A stretch of 64,000 bases of DNA, from contig NC_066838.1 in assembly GCF_001640805.2 (NCBI RefSeq), positions 9,474,066 to 9,538,065 of the forward strand, written 5' to 3'. Shown here in pieces: positions 12,293 to 22,791 of the stretch; position 1 is the stretch's first letter; every line of letters starts with the position of its first letter. The position numbers were made by a program, and so were the translations under genes. The notes beneath the pieces are model-generated. The model worked only from the letters and a program-made list of their open reading frames with translations, was not told where the DNA came from and ran no database searches. This DNA is from Lates calcarifer. Its lineage: Eukaryota > Chordata > Actinopteri > Centropomidae.

Positions 12293-13037
12293 GTAAGGAA
12301 AAGAGAGAAACTACACAACTCATTCATTTTACTGGAAATGTTTTCTGATTATGTCTCCTTTAAAAGTGCAGTGGAATAATGGTTTTTCATCGTTTCTTCC
12401 AGACTCTGAAACCCTTGCTTGAGAAGAGAAGACGTGCTCGTATCAATGACAGTCTCAGTCATTTGAAGAGTCTGATTCTGCCTCTTGTTGGCAAAGACAA
12501 CGCACGCTACTCCAAGTTAGAGAAAGCTGATATTCTGGAAATGACAGTCCGCTTCCTCAGAGACCTTCCTTCCTCTCCAGTCAAAGGTGAGCATCATCTC
12601 TTGAACTACGATAAGAAATGCTCAAAGGTTCTTGTTTCATATATGCTTCCCATTAAATTCCAGTCACTGATCAAATATCTCCTTTGCTTCCTCCAGATTC
12701 CGCAGACAGTTACAGAGAGGGCTACAAAGCCTGCCTCCAGCGCGTCTCCGCTCTGCTTCCCAAAACGAGTCTGGATCAAGACGCGTGCCAGCGGGTGAAC
12801 GACTTCGTTCAGCAGTCCATGTCCGCCACCGTCACCCCGACCTGTCTGAACTGTTGCGCTCAGAGCTCCAGAACCTTCCCTCAGATCCAACAGAGACTCT
12901 TGAGCCTCAAATCCAGCTTTAGCTCCAGACTGGAGAGCCAGTCCCGCAGCAGCAGCAGCAGCGGCAGCGCATCGGCTCCGAGCCGAGCACAGCCAGGCCC
13001 GCAGCCCGTCAGCGCTGCCGTGTGGAGACCGTGGTAG
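12203..13037 (+). CDS. hes2: hes2-like bHLH-Orange-WRPW repressor, copy A (3 coding exons)
   Basis: Coding exons 12203-12292, 12403-12586 and 12697-13037 (615 nt, 204 aa) join in frame across GT/AG introns. Seen: a basic region with the HES-type proline (KPLL) followed by [10 protein letters not shown], then helix-loop-helix (about residues 31-86) with [16 protein letters not shown], an Orange domain starting at DSYREGY (about 95-132), a Ser-rich linker and a terminal WRPW at 201-204. Family knowledge: such proteins bind DNA as nuclear dimers and recruit Groucho/TLE through WRPW; they are usual Notch effectors. Assignment to HES2 rather than HES1/HES5 rests on the DSYREGY Orange motif and on acot7 lying directly downstream on the same strand, as in mammals. 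The start ATG follows a TATA box by about 100 bp and aligns with copy B. Odd: the intron that splits the bHLH in copy B is absent here, and the last exon is nearly identical to copy B. Confidence 0.93.
12403..12586 (+). CDS. hes2: hes2 copy A coding exon 2 (bHLH; fused exon 2+3)
   Basis: 184 nt from a ttcttccag acceptor to a gtgagc donor (phase 1). It carries the whole basic helix-loop-helix. Its length equals the sum of exons 2 and 3 of copy B (96+88 nt), so the intervening intron is cleanly missing between GKD and NARYSK. Confidence 0.93.
12697..13037 (+). CDS. hes2: hes2 copy A last coding exon (Orange, WRPW)
   Basis: 341 nt after a cctccag acceptor, ending in TAG. It encodes the Orange domain, a five-Ser AGC run, a Pro/Ala/Ser linker and WRPW. 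It differs from the copy B exon (22448-22791) by three substitutions and one AGC codon only. Confidence 0.93.
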
Positions 13038-13048
13038 ATTAGCTGAAC

Positions 13049-13073
13049 ATTTATTTAATGTGTGTTATTTATT
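13049..13073 (+). promoter_or_regulatory. AU-rich elements in hes2 copy A 3' UTR
   Basis: Two matches to the ARE nonamer UUAUUUAWW: TTATTTAAT at 13051-13059 and TTATTTATT at 13065-13073, just after the stop codon. Such elements shorten mRNA life, as expected for a rapidly turned-over her/hes transcript. Confidence 0.5.
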
Positions 13074-13487
13074 TTGTGCTGTGATTTTTCCTACTTGTCC
13101 TCCATTAGCTATAGTCGTAGTGATTTAAGAAGAAGAATTGTTAAAGTTGCTGTATAATAATTTAATTCAGCATTTGGCTCATTTTGCGTTTAATGCCAGA
13201 GAGCACACGAGCACAGATCTTAAAGAAACTGTAAAGTCTATGAGCTTTTTAAAAATGCAATCCTCTTTGGGGTGTCAAAGATGCGGGTTGTAGACAACAC
13301 TTTTGTAAAACCCCAAGGGTTATTTTGTTTGAGGTTTGCACGATGGACTTAAAAGTATTTTGGTCTGTGCAACAGAATAGTCTGTAAACACTATGTGTTA
13401 AATAGGATTATATATTATCCATTGATGGCGTGTAAGAGGAAAACATGTTTTGTGAAACAAATATTTTGTCACTGACATAAGATTTTC

Positions 13488-13493
13488 AATAAA
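13488..13493 (+). terminator. Polyadenylation signal of hes2 copy A
   Basis: AATAAA about 450 bp after the stop, followed from 13509 by a GT-rich stretch (ggttgtgttgtgtg), the usual downstream element. Confidence 0.8.
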
Positions 13494-13499
13494 TGTACA

Positions 13500-15840
13500 T
13501 TCATCGAAGATGGTTGTGTTGTGTGATCTTTATATTTCGTGGTGGTAAAGGGATCTCAGACTTATCATTAGACTCAGGCGTCTTAAAGCGAGGACTCTCA
13601 GGGATATGAAAGGAATAAAAAAGGCGCGCAAACGCATAAAGCCACAGGTCAGCCGGAGCCTATTGATGCTGATGAGCAGCTGCTCTATTGTTGGTGGCGC
13701 CTCTCTAGTTGCCGCCAAATTGGTGGGAAGAAGTTGGACTGGTTGTGTGATGGGACACACACTGAGATGACCGCAGTTGTGAATTACGATGACTGATTTC
13801 ACACAACCCAAAACACACACTTGTTTCCAGTAGTTTTACAATATGTTACATTTCCTAATAAATGAATAAACAAATGTAACAGGAGCAGACTTATAGATTT
13901 ATAGACCAACTGGTGCTCACACCTTTATACATCTCACAACATAATAACCTATTATTACAAGAAGGCTTTGCAGTTTTTCAGTGATATGCATGGTTGGCCA
14001 GTACCCTGAATTACCCACTTGCAATAATATTGGAAGTTATTACTACTGTTTCCCATGTGTATTATTCTTTAAACTAACATGTAAGATTGTACACCCTGTA
14101 GTTGTAGATGTTTCTTATTTCTTAAGAATCCCCTCCATATTTACTGCTGACTTCAAGGGATATAAGACATATTCACTGGTGCTCCAGTTTACACTCTTGC
14201 AGGAAGTGGTGGATATACTGTCAATTTAACAACAAAATAATTTTCCATTAAACAGAAAATAAGCTGTGCTCTGTTCAAACAAACCTCATTCTCCAGCCAT
14301 TATGAATGTCCTATTAATACGACTTTCTGACATTTCATTGAACCTGGGCAGAATAATACTGACCAATTCTAATACTTAACTCAGTAGTAAAGTATTATTT
14401 CAGTATTATTTAAATTTTGCGCACCATATGTTTTTTTTTTTTTTTTTTTTTTTTTTAAATATAACATCATAAAGATTTATGGAGGTTTATACATAGCATC
14501 TCTTGGCCTCTAATTGATTGTATCTATCTATTGATTGTATGCATCTATTGTATCTGTAATATGTTCAGATATGGGTTATCTTAAGTGTAAGTGGTAATAT
14601 TGTTTGCTCACTGTTGACGCAGACTGTTGCTGTGACAGGAGGTAAACTTGTTCTGAGGAGTAACGTGGAGTTTGATTTCTCAGCTTTTAGGCAGACATTA
14701 TTTCATTCACTTCATTTTAAAATCAGCTTATAGAGACCTGAAACACACTTGAGACAGATAACCTTATTTTTATTTTCATTTATTTAGCTTAGTTCTGTTT
14801 ATTTTCCTCTCAGAATTTCTAATGTGATATTATTCTACTATGGTAATGAAACAAAGAGCAGGGGATCTTTTGAAACCCCATTAAAGATGACCAAAATCAG
14901 ATGATCCTTTTGACACCATACCCGATTAAATATTGTTTCTATTAGGTTTTATTTTCTGACATTATTGTTGCAAATGCAGTGTCAGACAGACAGACAGCTC
15001 ATAAGTATTAAATGTTGGATTTGTGGAGAGAATTCTTCAGTAAACCAACATGTTACCTGATAGATAACCTGCTACATCTCAAGCACATTTTCTGTCGTTT
15101 TAGGTTGACTAACTGAAACCAGTGGCCAGTAATATATAATAATGCAAATATCATGTAACCACACTCACTTAATATTACTAAGTCTGACAGCTGAAGCCTC
15201 ATACAAGCTTAAACTGAATTTAAAAACGTACATTTGTATAGAGCATATGAACAATAACTCTTAGAGCATTTAGATTATCTTTCAAGCAAAAATACCAAGC
15301 AATTGCTTGTTTCAGTTAGGAGGGTTTCCTGCTTTTGTTCGTCCTGTGTGGCAGTAAGTTAAATGTCTCAGGGTTTTTGGGATTTGTTTGGACCACACAA
15401 GCAATTTGTAGATGTCTTGTTCTTTCTCACTGTTTTGACATTTTAATGGATCAAACTATTCATTCACTAATTGACAGAATAAATAGTATATTAATAGAAA
15501 ATGATGAGAAAGTAGAAATTTTCCTTTAAATTATTACTGTGCTGGGCTCACTGTTACTTGGCTTTGACTGTTCCTTGTTCCCATGGAGATTAAAAGCCCA
15601 CGAATGAACAAATGCATGTAATGCTCTGTAATGTGGCAATGTCTTTTACAGGTGACTAAGACAAAAGCACAACTTTTTGCTTATCCCTAAGAAACAAAAA
15701 ACTTTGCCATAACGTACAACACATAATGTAATATACATTATTGTAAATCAAAAAGATGTCACAAGTTCTACTGTCTAACCATCCGCTGAGACCTTTTGTC
15801 TACAAAGTGGAGGATTAAATGTACAGGAAAGGGGTAACAC
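13500..15840. other. Spacer after hes2 copy A, no gene seen
   Basis: AT-rich; no coding exon recognised. A poly-T run of 26 lies at 14431-14456. Confidence 0.55.
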
Positions 15841-15992
15841 TGGAAAACAGTTGCACTGCACAAGTATCTGCCACCCTCAGAAGTTTTCATGTTTAATGCT
15901 CCTGTGTTTTGTGTCTCTTATTGTCTTTCAAAATCAATATTGAGTTAATGTGGCTTTTGTTAAACATATTTTTATTTTCAATTATGCATCGA
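15840..15992 (-). mobile_element. Tc1-like DNA transposon relic, left fragment
   Basis: Resembles the end of a Tc1-type element common in fish (CACCCTCAGAAGTTTTCATG, then TTGAGTTAATGTGGC, then TTTGTTAAACA). The remainder of the same kind of element resumes near 17375, beyond an inserted LINE relic. Family recognised from memory. Confidence 0.5.
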
Positions 15993-15997
15993 TCATA

Positions 15998-17345
15998 TTG
16001 TACTTATGGATGAGAGATGGCTCTACCATGGCTGGACAGGGAGATTAGCTGTTAGCTGTGGGGGATGGGGTCATAGATAATGGTTGGGGGTGGGCTGAGG
16101 TTGAAGATTCAGTAACATTTACCAGCTCCCCTTGACTGTAAATCCCCTCGATTTATAGGAGTGGCATTCCAAATGTAAGATATACGTGATCCAAACTTTG
16201 ACACTACTTTCACCCAGAAATCTTAAATATGTACACAAGTCCATAAAACTTCCAACCTCCCTACTACACTTGATGCACAAAGCTGACTTCTTTGGGTCCA
16301 TCTTATATCTGAGATGAGGTGATATCTGTGGGCAATGCAACAACCTGAGTTATATTTCTTTTGCTCTATAATCTATGGATATGTTACTCCCATATACCTG
16401 TCCCTGTAGCTTCATCTCTCTACTATCAAGACCTTGAGTTCACATTTGCATGACAACATCATTTACTTTACTAGACTGTAAAGGTCCCTAATAGCATCAT
16501 CTTACTGTAAACCTGTTGCTTAGACAGTCATATTTCCAAATTAATTTTACACACACTTTGATTCTAGATAGAACTTAAGACTTGAAGGAATATAAAAATA
16601 TGTTTGAGGTAGTTTCTATTTCAACCTCTGGTGACCAAATAACATCATTCTGTCCCTTTCTTTCAAAATTGCAATACCTGCATTTTCCCACAGAGAAACT
16701 CCATTATCTGTCATTCCTGGAAGAATGTCTAATTGGTTATTGTTGATAGAGTATCAGTTCTTTTTCCCTTTTCTTAATCTTATTTTAAGCCTTTAGTGTA
16801 GATTTAACAATGAAGTTACCATCTGCAACCTCTAATTGCTCCTCCTTTTAAAGATAAATGGGAGACTAGTTAGCATTAATGGTTTATCCAGAATGTTTCA
16901 ATATCCAATCAGACAGAATCTGATAGATTAATGTTGGGGACTGCCTTCCCTCTTTGATCTAAAGGTAATGTGCATATTTAAGCTGTGGTCTCTTTGGGTT
17001 CCAAATGAATGTCCCAAACCAACTATTTTCTGTCTTCATGGTATTATTATTTAGCAGGATTGGAATCATTTGGATTTGGTAAGGTAGCTGGGGAAAAATA
17101 TTTTGATCAGAGACTCTTCACAGCATTGAAAGTGGTAGAGAGGCCCATCTGTCATTTAAGCAGAGTTTAAAAGTTGGTTTTGTAATCTTTTGAAGCATAG
17201 AAGTGAAAAATATACATAAGCAAAGCTTTGTGTTGCACATTGGAAAGGTGTTAAACTGGGAGTAGAGTGTGGTGCATTCAACCCATTGGCATTACCCCTG
17301 ATTTATTAAAATTAATTTCATGCCTGCAAATTTCACTTAATTGAC
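15998..17345 (-). mobile_element. L1/Tx1-like LINE ORF2 3' relic, inserted in the Tc1 relic
   Basis: Minus-strand translation, across several frames and stops, recalls the C-terminal half of L1/Tx1-type ORF2. Short segments seen: INFNKSGVMPMG, KLPQTYFYIPSSL, and the cysteine-rich KSALCIKCSREVGSFM near 16250-16290. It is heavily degraded and cannot be active. The 3' tail (15998-16120) has a related copy at 20343-20488. Confidence 0.65.
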
Positions 17346-17374
17346 TAATATCATTACAGACTGAATCAATATAT

Positions 17375-18095
17375 ATTTTTGCACATCTGGACACTGCTGA
17401 TGTTTCCCCATTTTCCTTTGCAAGACCTTTTAAGTTCTGTCAGATGCATGGGTGATCATGAGTGAGAACTGGACTCCGCTGTATAGCAGACTGCATTCAG
17501 CTTCATTTTTTTACCCTCTGCCCCCACAAGCCTTTCAGGACATGCTGCAGATGCATTCCCCACAGCAGCATGCTTTATCAAGGATGGTATACTTGTGAAG
17601 ATACACACTAACTACTGAACAGGTTAATCTGGTGGTCTCCCACATGCCCTCTGGCAAACCGGAGTGTTTTGATATGCACAGTTTTTTCAATCTGAGCCTC
17701 TGAAGCTTGAAACTGCTTCAGAGTCCTCATAGTTCTTTTGTGTCTCCTCACAGTCTGTCTTGGCTGACTTATTGGGACTGTTCCGTCTTTCTGGTACTGG
17801 TTTTGCCATGATACTGACTCTCTTTGAGATGCAGATGTATTAATACTACAACCAACTGAAACCCCTCGATTTCATTTAACCAGCTGTGATTTCTAAAACA
17901 ATGTGGCTGCACCATGACTTAACTGTGTTCTACTGGGGTGAACACTTGATGCATGTTTTTATTGGATAGAAATTGGATCACTTTGATCTGTTTTAACTTT
18001 AACATTTAAAGAATTGTTGTTTCTTGGTCAATGTAAAAAATCCCCTTGATTCAAGGTTGTAAATCAGTAAAACATGAATGCGTCTAAGGAGAATA
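17375..18095 (-). mobile_element. Tc1-like DNA transposon relic, right fragment
   Basis: Contains blocks typical of this fish Tc1-type element: TCCCCACAGCAGCATG, CTCCCACATGCCCTCTGGCA, ATACTGACTC, ACTACAACCAACTGAAAC and GGCTGCACCA. The transposase reading direction is minus and is broken. Confidence 0.6.
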
Positions 18096-19040
18096 TGGCA
18101 ATGTACAGTTATTAATTATTAAGACTAACGTCCATGTTGCCCAGTTTGTTATTGTTTTGGCTTCATCAGGACATGATATTATCTGTACACATCACTTTCT
18201 TTATGGGTAGAGATTTGCAGTTGATTAAGTGTCAGATTGCTTGTTTTGGCATCACATTAGTTTAATTCTGTGATCAGTGATATTGTTATGAACCACAACA
18301 ATTTCACATGACAGCTGTGAGAAAGAAGCAAAGAGCAGCTTAAATTAGATTCTCAAAGTCTCTCTACTCTCAAAGTCCATGCTTCTCTGTAAATCAGGTG
18401 AAGAACTGGAGATGACCCATATAACCATTTGCAAACATGTGGTGTGTACTCTGTGTAAAACGTTATTTGTTGACAGATTGGATGAGTAGCACCCAGTCTG
18501 ATGCTCAGCACTCAAACTGAACCATAGGCTGCAGTAAAACCAGTTTACTGTTGCTAACTAAACTTCCCCTTTTTTCAGCTTTACATTTTCCTGTTAATTT
18601 TAGTTCTACTTACTGTTTTCACTGAGAAAGAGCAAATAATAAAAAAAATAGCTAAATCCATTATTTTATAGCAAAGCAAACATTGAAATCTTTATGATAA
18701 ATGGCTCGAGATTGTCCATAAATATAAACTCAAAGCGTGATAACTTTGACTTGGTGCTCTGACACAATCAGTCAGTCCAATAAAGAAAAGTAATGCATAA
18801 GATATTTACCTGAAAAACACTAAATAGCAATAATGTTTCATTGAGCTATTATTGGGATACTGTCTGCCCACAAAAGCAGCGCAGTCTGACGTGTTGTCCT
18901 CGAGACTGCTTTCGTTATAAAGTGAGTTGGATAAGAGCTAAACACGCAGTCTTAATAAAATATATCAACATACTCTGTTTTATTTTGATAATTGAAACTG
19001 TTAATACTTGCTGATGTTCACATATGGCAACCAAACGATG
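18096..19040. other. Intergenic DNA, no gene seen
   Basis: AT-rich; no coding exon, RNA gene or repeat recognised. Confidence 0.5.
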
Positions 19041-19189
19041 TTTATAGAAGTTGTAGCTGGAAAAAAGGCGTCTGCCATTGTTTGTGACTCAGAAAAACAG
19101 CGAAGCCTCTCAGCTCACATCACGCTGCGGCAAAAGTCAGGTGGAGTCCCTCTCCTTGCTTCTCCCCCATCCAACAGCCCGCGTGTGAC

Positions 19190-19315
19190 TCTTAATTCCC
19201 ATGAAGTGTCGGAACATTTTCAGACAAAGGCTCCCTGTTATCCGGCCTGCACAGATGGGTTACCGACGCCGAATTTGCTTGAAAAGACAAAAGAGGACTC
19301 TAACCGTAAGAGCAA
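19190..19315 (+). promoter_or_regulatory. Candidate regulatory block upstream of hes2 copy B
   Basis: Contains TTCCCATG at 19196-19203 (reverse complement CATGGGAA fits the RBPJ consensus YRTGDGAA), a CAGATGG E-box at 19252-19258, and sequence resembling the copy A element at 10141-10190. A GGCGCGTGC class C-type core follows at 19404-19412. A 160-codon open frame crosses this block, but it resembles no protein I know. Confidence 0.4.
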
Positions 19316-20211
19316 AAACTCGGGAGAAGTGTATACCCCCCACCTACCCCCGCCTCCCTGGCCCCAACCCCCATCATCCCTCCATCCCAGTGGGACGGTG
19401 AGGGGCGCGTGCAGCAAGTGTGCCTCTCAATTTCAGGGCAGCGCTTGGGTTTTTTTTTGTTTTGTTTTGTTTTTTGTTGTGAAGCAGTAACAACAAGATC
19501 ATCATGTCTGAATGATGGGGACCTGCACATTTCGACTCTGTACACTGTATTATTTTTCATTTCAAGTTGTGTAAATACTCATAAAGAAGATATGCGTGGC
19601 TAAATCTCCCCAGATTCCATATAAAGGATTCGTATCCAGTGCGCCATAAAAACAAAAGAAATCAAACCGCATGAGTATTGCAAGTAGGAAAATAATAATA
19701 AAATAATACGTTTTTATATATGACAAAAAATATTAGTGCAGAGTTGACTGCAGACTTGTGATTGATGCCACTGAGCGCCAAGTTCCTTGGATAGCAGTTT
19801 TGCTCATATTCTACAGTTTTATATTTGTAATTCTTTGGATTTTGTGTTTCTATTTTGGGAACATATCACCATGTCAGAATAAAACTACAGCTTCACGCCC
19901 TTCTTCCCAATCGTTTTTCAACTATTAGGTTAGTTAAGTTAAAAGCACTCGTTCAAACAGAACCTGATCGACGGAGCAGAGAGGCAGTGTGCACTACCAG
20001 ACAAACATCTTTCATCTCCATCAACAGATTGAGCTTTGTATTTCGTCGTCACCATATAACATTGATAAACAAGCATCTCATGATAGCTTGGACGCTAAAA
20101 TATCCAAGAGTCAAGCTAAAGGAGACAATTGCAGCACGGAGTTTCTAAGCAGGGGGGCGAGGATGGTTTGTTTCAGTTGGACACTAACAACATGGGCCCA
20201 TTAGAAGCATG

Positions 20212-20235
20212 CAGATGGGATACCCACGCTAAAAC
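20212..20235 (+). promoter_or_regulatory. hes2 copy B upstream element 1
   Basis: CAGATGGGATACCCACGCT followed by AAAACT; nearly the same as copy A element 1 at 10144-10166. Confidence 0.5.
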
Positions 20236-20342
20236 TGCGTGGAGATCATGTGTCGTGTGCGTAAAGTTTATAGAAAAAGAGCTTGAGTGTACACAACGTG
20301 TGTATGTGTGTGTATGTATGTGCATGTATGCGCGCGCCCTCG

Positions 20343-20488
20343 TACATATGGATGAGAGATGGGTCTATTATGGTTGGACAGGGAAACTGGCTGTTCAGGA
20401 TGCTGGTGTGGTGCAGGGGGAGTGTGCGGGGTGGGGTGGGGTCGTAGATGGAGATAGGAGGCGGGTGGGGTTGAAGGCTCGGTAACAG
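20343..20488 (-). mobile_element. LINE 3'-tail-like fragment beside hes2 copy B enhancer
   Basis: This stretch aligns by eye with 15998-16120, including TATGGATGAGAGATGG and TGGACAGGGA, a G-rich run and TTGAAG...GTAACA. At 15998 the sequence continues into an L1/Tx1-like ORF2 relic on the minus strand, so the shared part is probably that family's 3' end. Similarity fades within about 10 bp of the E-box/class C element that follows. Alternatively both are copies of a cis-element. Confidence 0.4.
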
Positions 20489-20489
20489 A

Positions 20490-20530
20490 CAGCCATCTGG
20501 TCCCCGTGGCGCGTGCTGCGCGCGTGGTTC
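20490..20530 (+). promoter_or_regulatory. hes2 copy B upstream element 2 (E-box + class C site)
   Basis: CCATCTG at 20493-20499 and TGGCGCGTGC at 20507-20516, followed by GCGCGCG. It aligns with 10992-11020 before copy A. Confidence 0.55.
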
Positions 20531-20918
20531 CCTTGAGTGCAGTGGCATTTGATGGGTTGTCATGTCTCTCCAGTTTTTATTTAAGATCTGCAAATCTCAA
20601 AGCTGTAAATCAAAGTTTGATTCATAGCTCACAGGGCGCGATGGTGATGATGGACAACATCAGATCCAAGTCCAAAAGTAAATGATCTAAATATCTATTA
20701 AAATTCCTTACACATTGAAAACCAGGCTCATTTTAGGTTTTGCGGTGGCTATTGTGTTTGAGGAACATGCTCCCTCACTACCCACCCTCTGTTTTTCAGC
20801 CCCCACCACCCTGCATGAGGCGTTTGCAGCAGGGGGATACAACCTACAGGTAGAGACTCCCCCGGGCAGAAACTGCATAAAAACGTCATATGCAAAACTA
20901 TTGTTGTCAAAATCTAAG

Positions 20919-20960
20919 AGCAGATGTTATTTGAGAGTAGCGTGGCTTGGGTATGTGATT
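20919..20960 (+). promoter_or_regulatory. hes2 copy B upstream element 3
   Basis: AGCAGATGTTA (20919-20929) and TAGCGTGGCTTGGGTATGTG (from 20938). It differs from the copy A element by a few bases and sits 412 bp from the class C site, exactly as in copy A. Confidence 0.55.
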
Positions 20961-21772
20961 GAAGTAAGAGTCTGTATCTGTATAGACACTTCTCCATACA
21001 TGCAAGCCTGACCCCTATGCCAGCGATGTATGTATTGCACCCTGTTGTTCTAAGACTGTATATTTATTTATAATATTCAGCGCACTTAAATATGTTATTA
21101 AACTTGTGCAGATTACACACACAATAAAATACAATAAGTTCCCCAGCGTGGAACAGCAACACGAAATCAAGCATTTAAATATTTTCATTAAGGAAAACTT
21201 AGAATTTGTTGTTACAGAGGAATTATTATTACTTGTTCAGTAAATGTTCAGTATTTGGTGTTTAATGGGAAGCTCGCCAAGTAAATGAATCCTATCCAGC
21301 CTGCCCTTTGTTTCCAACCAAATATATTTATTGGTGCGTAATTACGCGCCAACTATATGTATTCTACAAACAAACAAATCAACAATCTATTCCATCCACT
21401 ATGTATGAAATGATAAACCTCGTTGGTTTCTAATAATAAGGTAAATTGTTTACTATTTAACATGATGTGAACTGGAGAGTTTGCAGAATGAGTATTTAGA
21501 GAATGGGTATCCGGTGTGTCCAGACTGAAAGCTTCTTTACGCACACATTTCTTGAGCTTCTGGGTGCTGATTTTGTTTAATTCAGTCTATAGATCATAAC
21601 GCAGACACGCACTGCAGTTGTTACGCTTGGATTAGAGACGAAGACAGATGGTTATCTTTCAAAATGTGATGCGTTTGTGTTGTTTTCATCGAATACGTGG
21701 CCCGTTCAAATCGTTTCGTGTCGGCTTGGGGGCGTACCCGTGACGCACGAAGACCGACGCCACGGACCTGGA

Positions 21773-21778
21773 TATATA
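21773..21778 (+). promoter_or_regulatory. TATA box of hes2 copy B
   Basis: TATATA about 85 bp before the ATG in a CpG-containing promoter. A CAGATGG E-box lies upstream at 21645-21651. Initiation is expected near 21800-21805. Confidence 0.75.
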
Positions 21779-21858
21779 CCGCAGCTCTCAGCCGTTAGAC
21801 ACAGATCTTCGCCGATCTCTGCTCTTGACACTTCTCTGGCATAAAGACGACGCTGAAA

Positions 21859-21948
21859 ATGTCTCCAAACATGACTTGTGAAGCTCTCCACTCTTTTTCT
21901 CCAAGACTAACTGTGGCCAAAAGAAAACAGGCTCTTGAACTCAGAAAG
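21859..21948 (+). CDS. hes2: hes2 copy B coding exon 1
   Basis: Thirty codons ending in phase 0 at gtaagc. It encodes the short N-terminus ending LELRK before the basic region. Confidence 0.9.
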
Positions 21949-22791
21949 GTAAGCGAAGTCACCGAATTTTCTTCATTATCTTAAACAGTTCCTCCTATGT
22001 CTTGCTCTTAATGCAGTGAATGAATACTAAATATTATTTGCTCTTTTCAGACTATGAAACCTCTGATGGAAAAACGAAGGCGCGCTCGTATCAACGACAG
22101 CTTGAACCATTTGAAAAACCTCATCCTTCCACTCACAGGCAGAGATGTAAGTTATTATATACATTTCTATATATGTACAAAACACTTTTCACATATACTA
22201 AAGTCAAGTCAACGTTTATGCTCATATGTTTAACATTTGCTTTTTATCATTTTCTCCAGAAAACTCGCTACTCCAAGCTTGAGAAAGCCGATATCCTAGA
22301 AATGACTGTGAGGTTCCTCAGCGACATCCCCCCTGTCAACACCAAAGGTGAGTTATGGTTCTGCTTTTAGACACGTTTGCTGATAAATACGTCAACAGCG
22401 GACTCGTCATTTTTGAACAGTGAAACTAACATTTGAATTCTTTTCAGATTTCGCAGACAGTTACAGAGAGGGCTACAAAGCCTGCCTCCAGCGCGTCTCC
22501 GCTCTGCTTCCCAAAACGAGTCTGGATCAAGACGCGTGCCAGCGGGTGAACGACTTCGTTCAGCAGTCCATGTCCGCCACCGTCACCCCGACCTGTCTGA
22601 ACTGTTGCGCTCAGAGCTCCAGAACCTTCCCTCAGATCCAACAGAGACTCTTGAGCCTCAAATCCAGCTTCAGCTCCAGACTGGAGAGCCAGTCCCGCAG
22701 CAGCAGCAGCAGCAGCGGCAGCGCATCGGCTCCGAGCCGAGCACAGCCAGGCCCGCAGCCCGTCAGCGCTGCCATGTGGAGACCGTGGTAG
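21859..22791 (+). CDS. hes2: hes2-like bHLH-Orange-WRPW repressor, copy B (4 coding exons)
   Basis: Coding exons 21859-21948, 22051-22146, 22260-22347 and 22448-22791 (618 nt, 205 aa), all with GT/AG borders and matching phases. Seen: basic region with HES proline (KPLM) and [13 protein letters not shown] ending [16 protein letters not shown], Orange domain from DSYREGY, a six-Ser run, and WRPW at 202-205. It has the standard four-exon layout of the HES family. Family role: nuclear transcriptional repressor recruiting Groucho/TLE, usually downstream of Notch. It lies about 9 kb after copy A in the same orientation and about 1.4 kb before acot7 exon 1. The N-terminus and bHLH differ clearly from copy A (12 of 30 and about 14 of 61 residues), whereas the last exon is almost identical. 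Teleosts such as zebrafish carry two hes2 genes (hes2.1/hes2.2); I cannot say which copy corresponds to which. Confidence 0.94.
22051..22146 (+). CDS. hes2: hes2 copy B coding exon 2 (basic region, helix 1)
   Basis: 32 codons from a ctcttttcag acceptor to a gtaagt donor, from [16 protein letters not shown] to LTGRD. The phase-0 end marks the intron that copy A has lost. Confidence 0.93.
22260..22347 (+). CDS. hes2: hes2 copy B coding exon 3 (loop, helix 2)
   Basis: 88 nt after a tttctccag acceptor, encoding [20 protein letters not shown] and the short linker, with a gtgagt donor in phase 1. Confidence 0.93.
22448..22791 (+). CDS. hes2: hes2 copy B last coding exon (Orange, WRPW)
   Basis: 344 nt, one AGC codon longer than the copy A counterpart. 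It encodes the Orange domain and WRPW. Identity with copy A begins at the exon border and stops about 4 nt after the stop codon. Confidence 0.94.

Noticed and set aside
19008..19490. 160-codon plus-strand open frame upstream of hes2 copy B
   Set aside because: No similarity I recognise; it crosses a block better explained as regulatory and ends in poly-T-derived Phe/Val residues.
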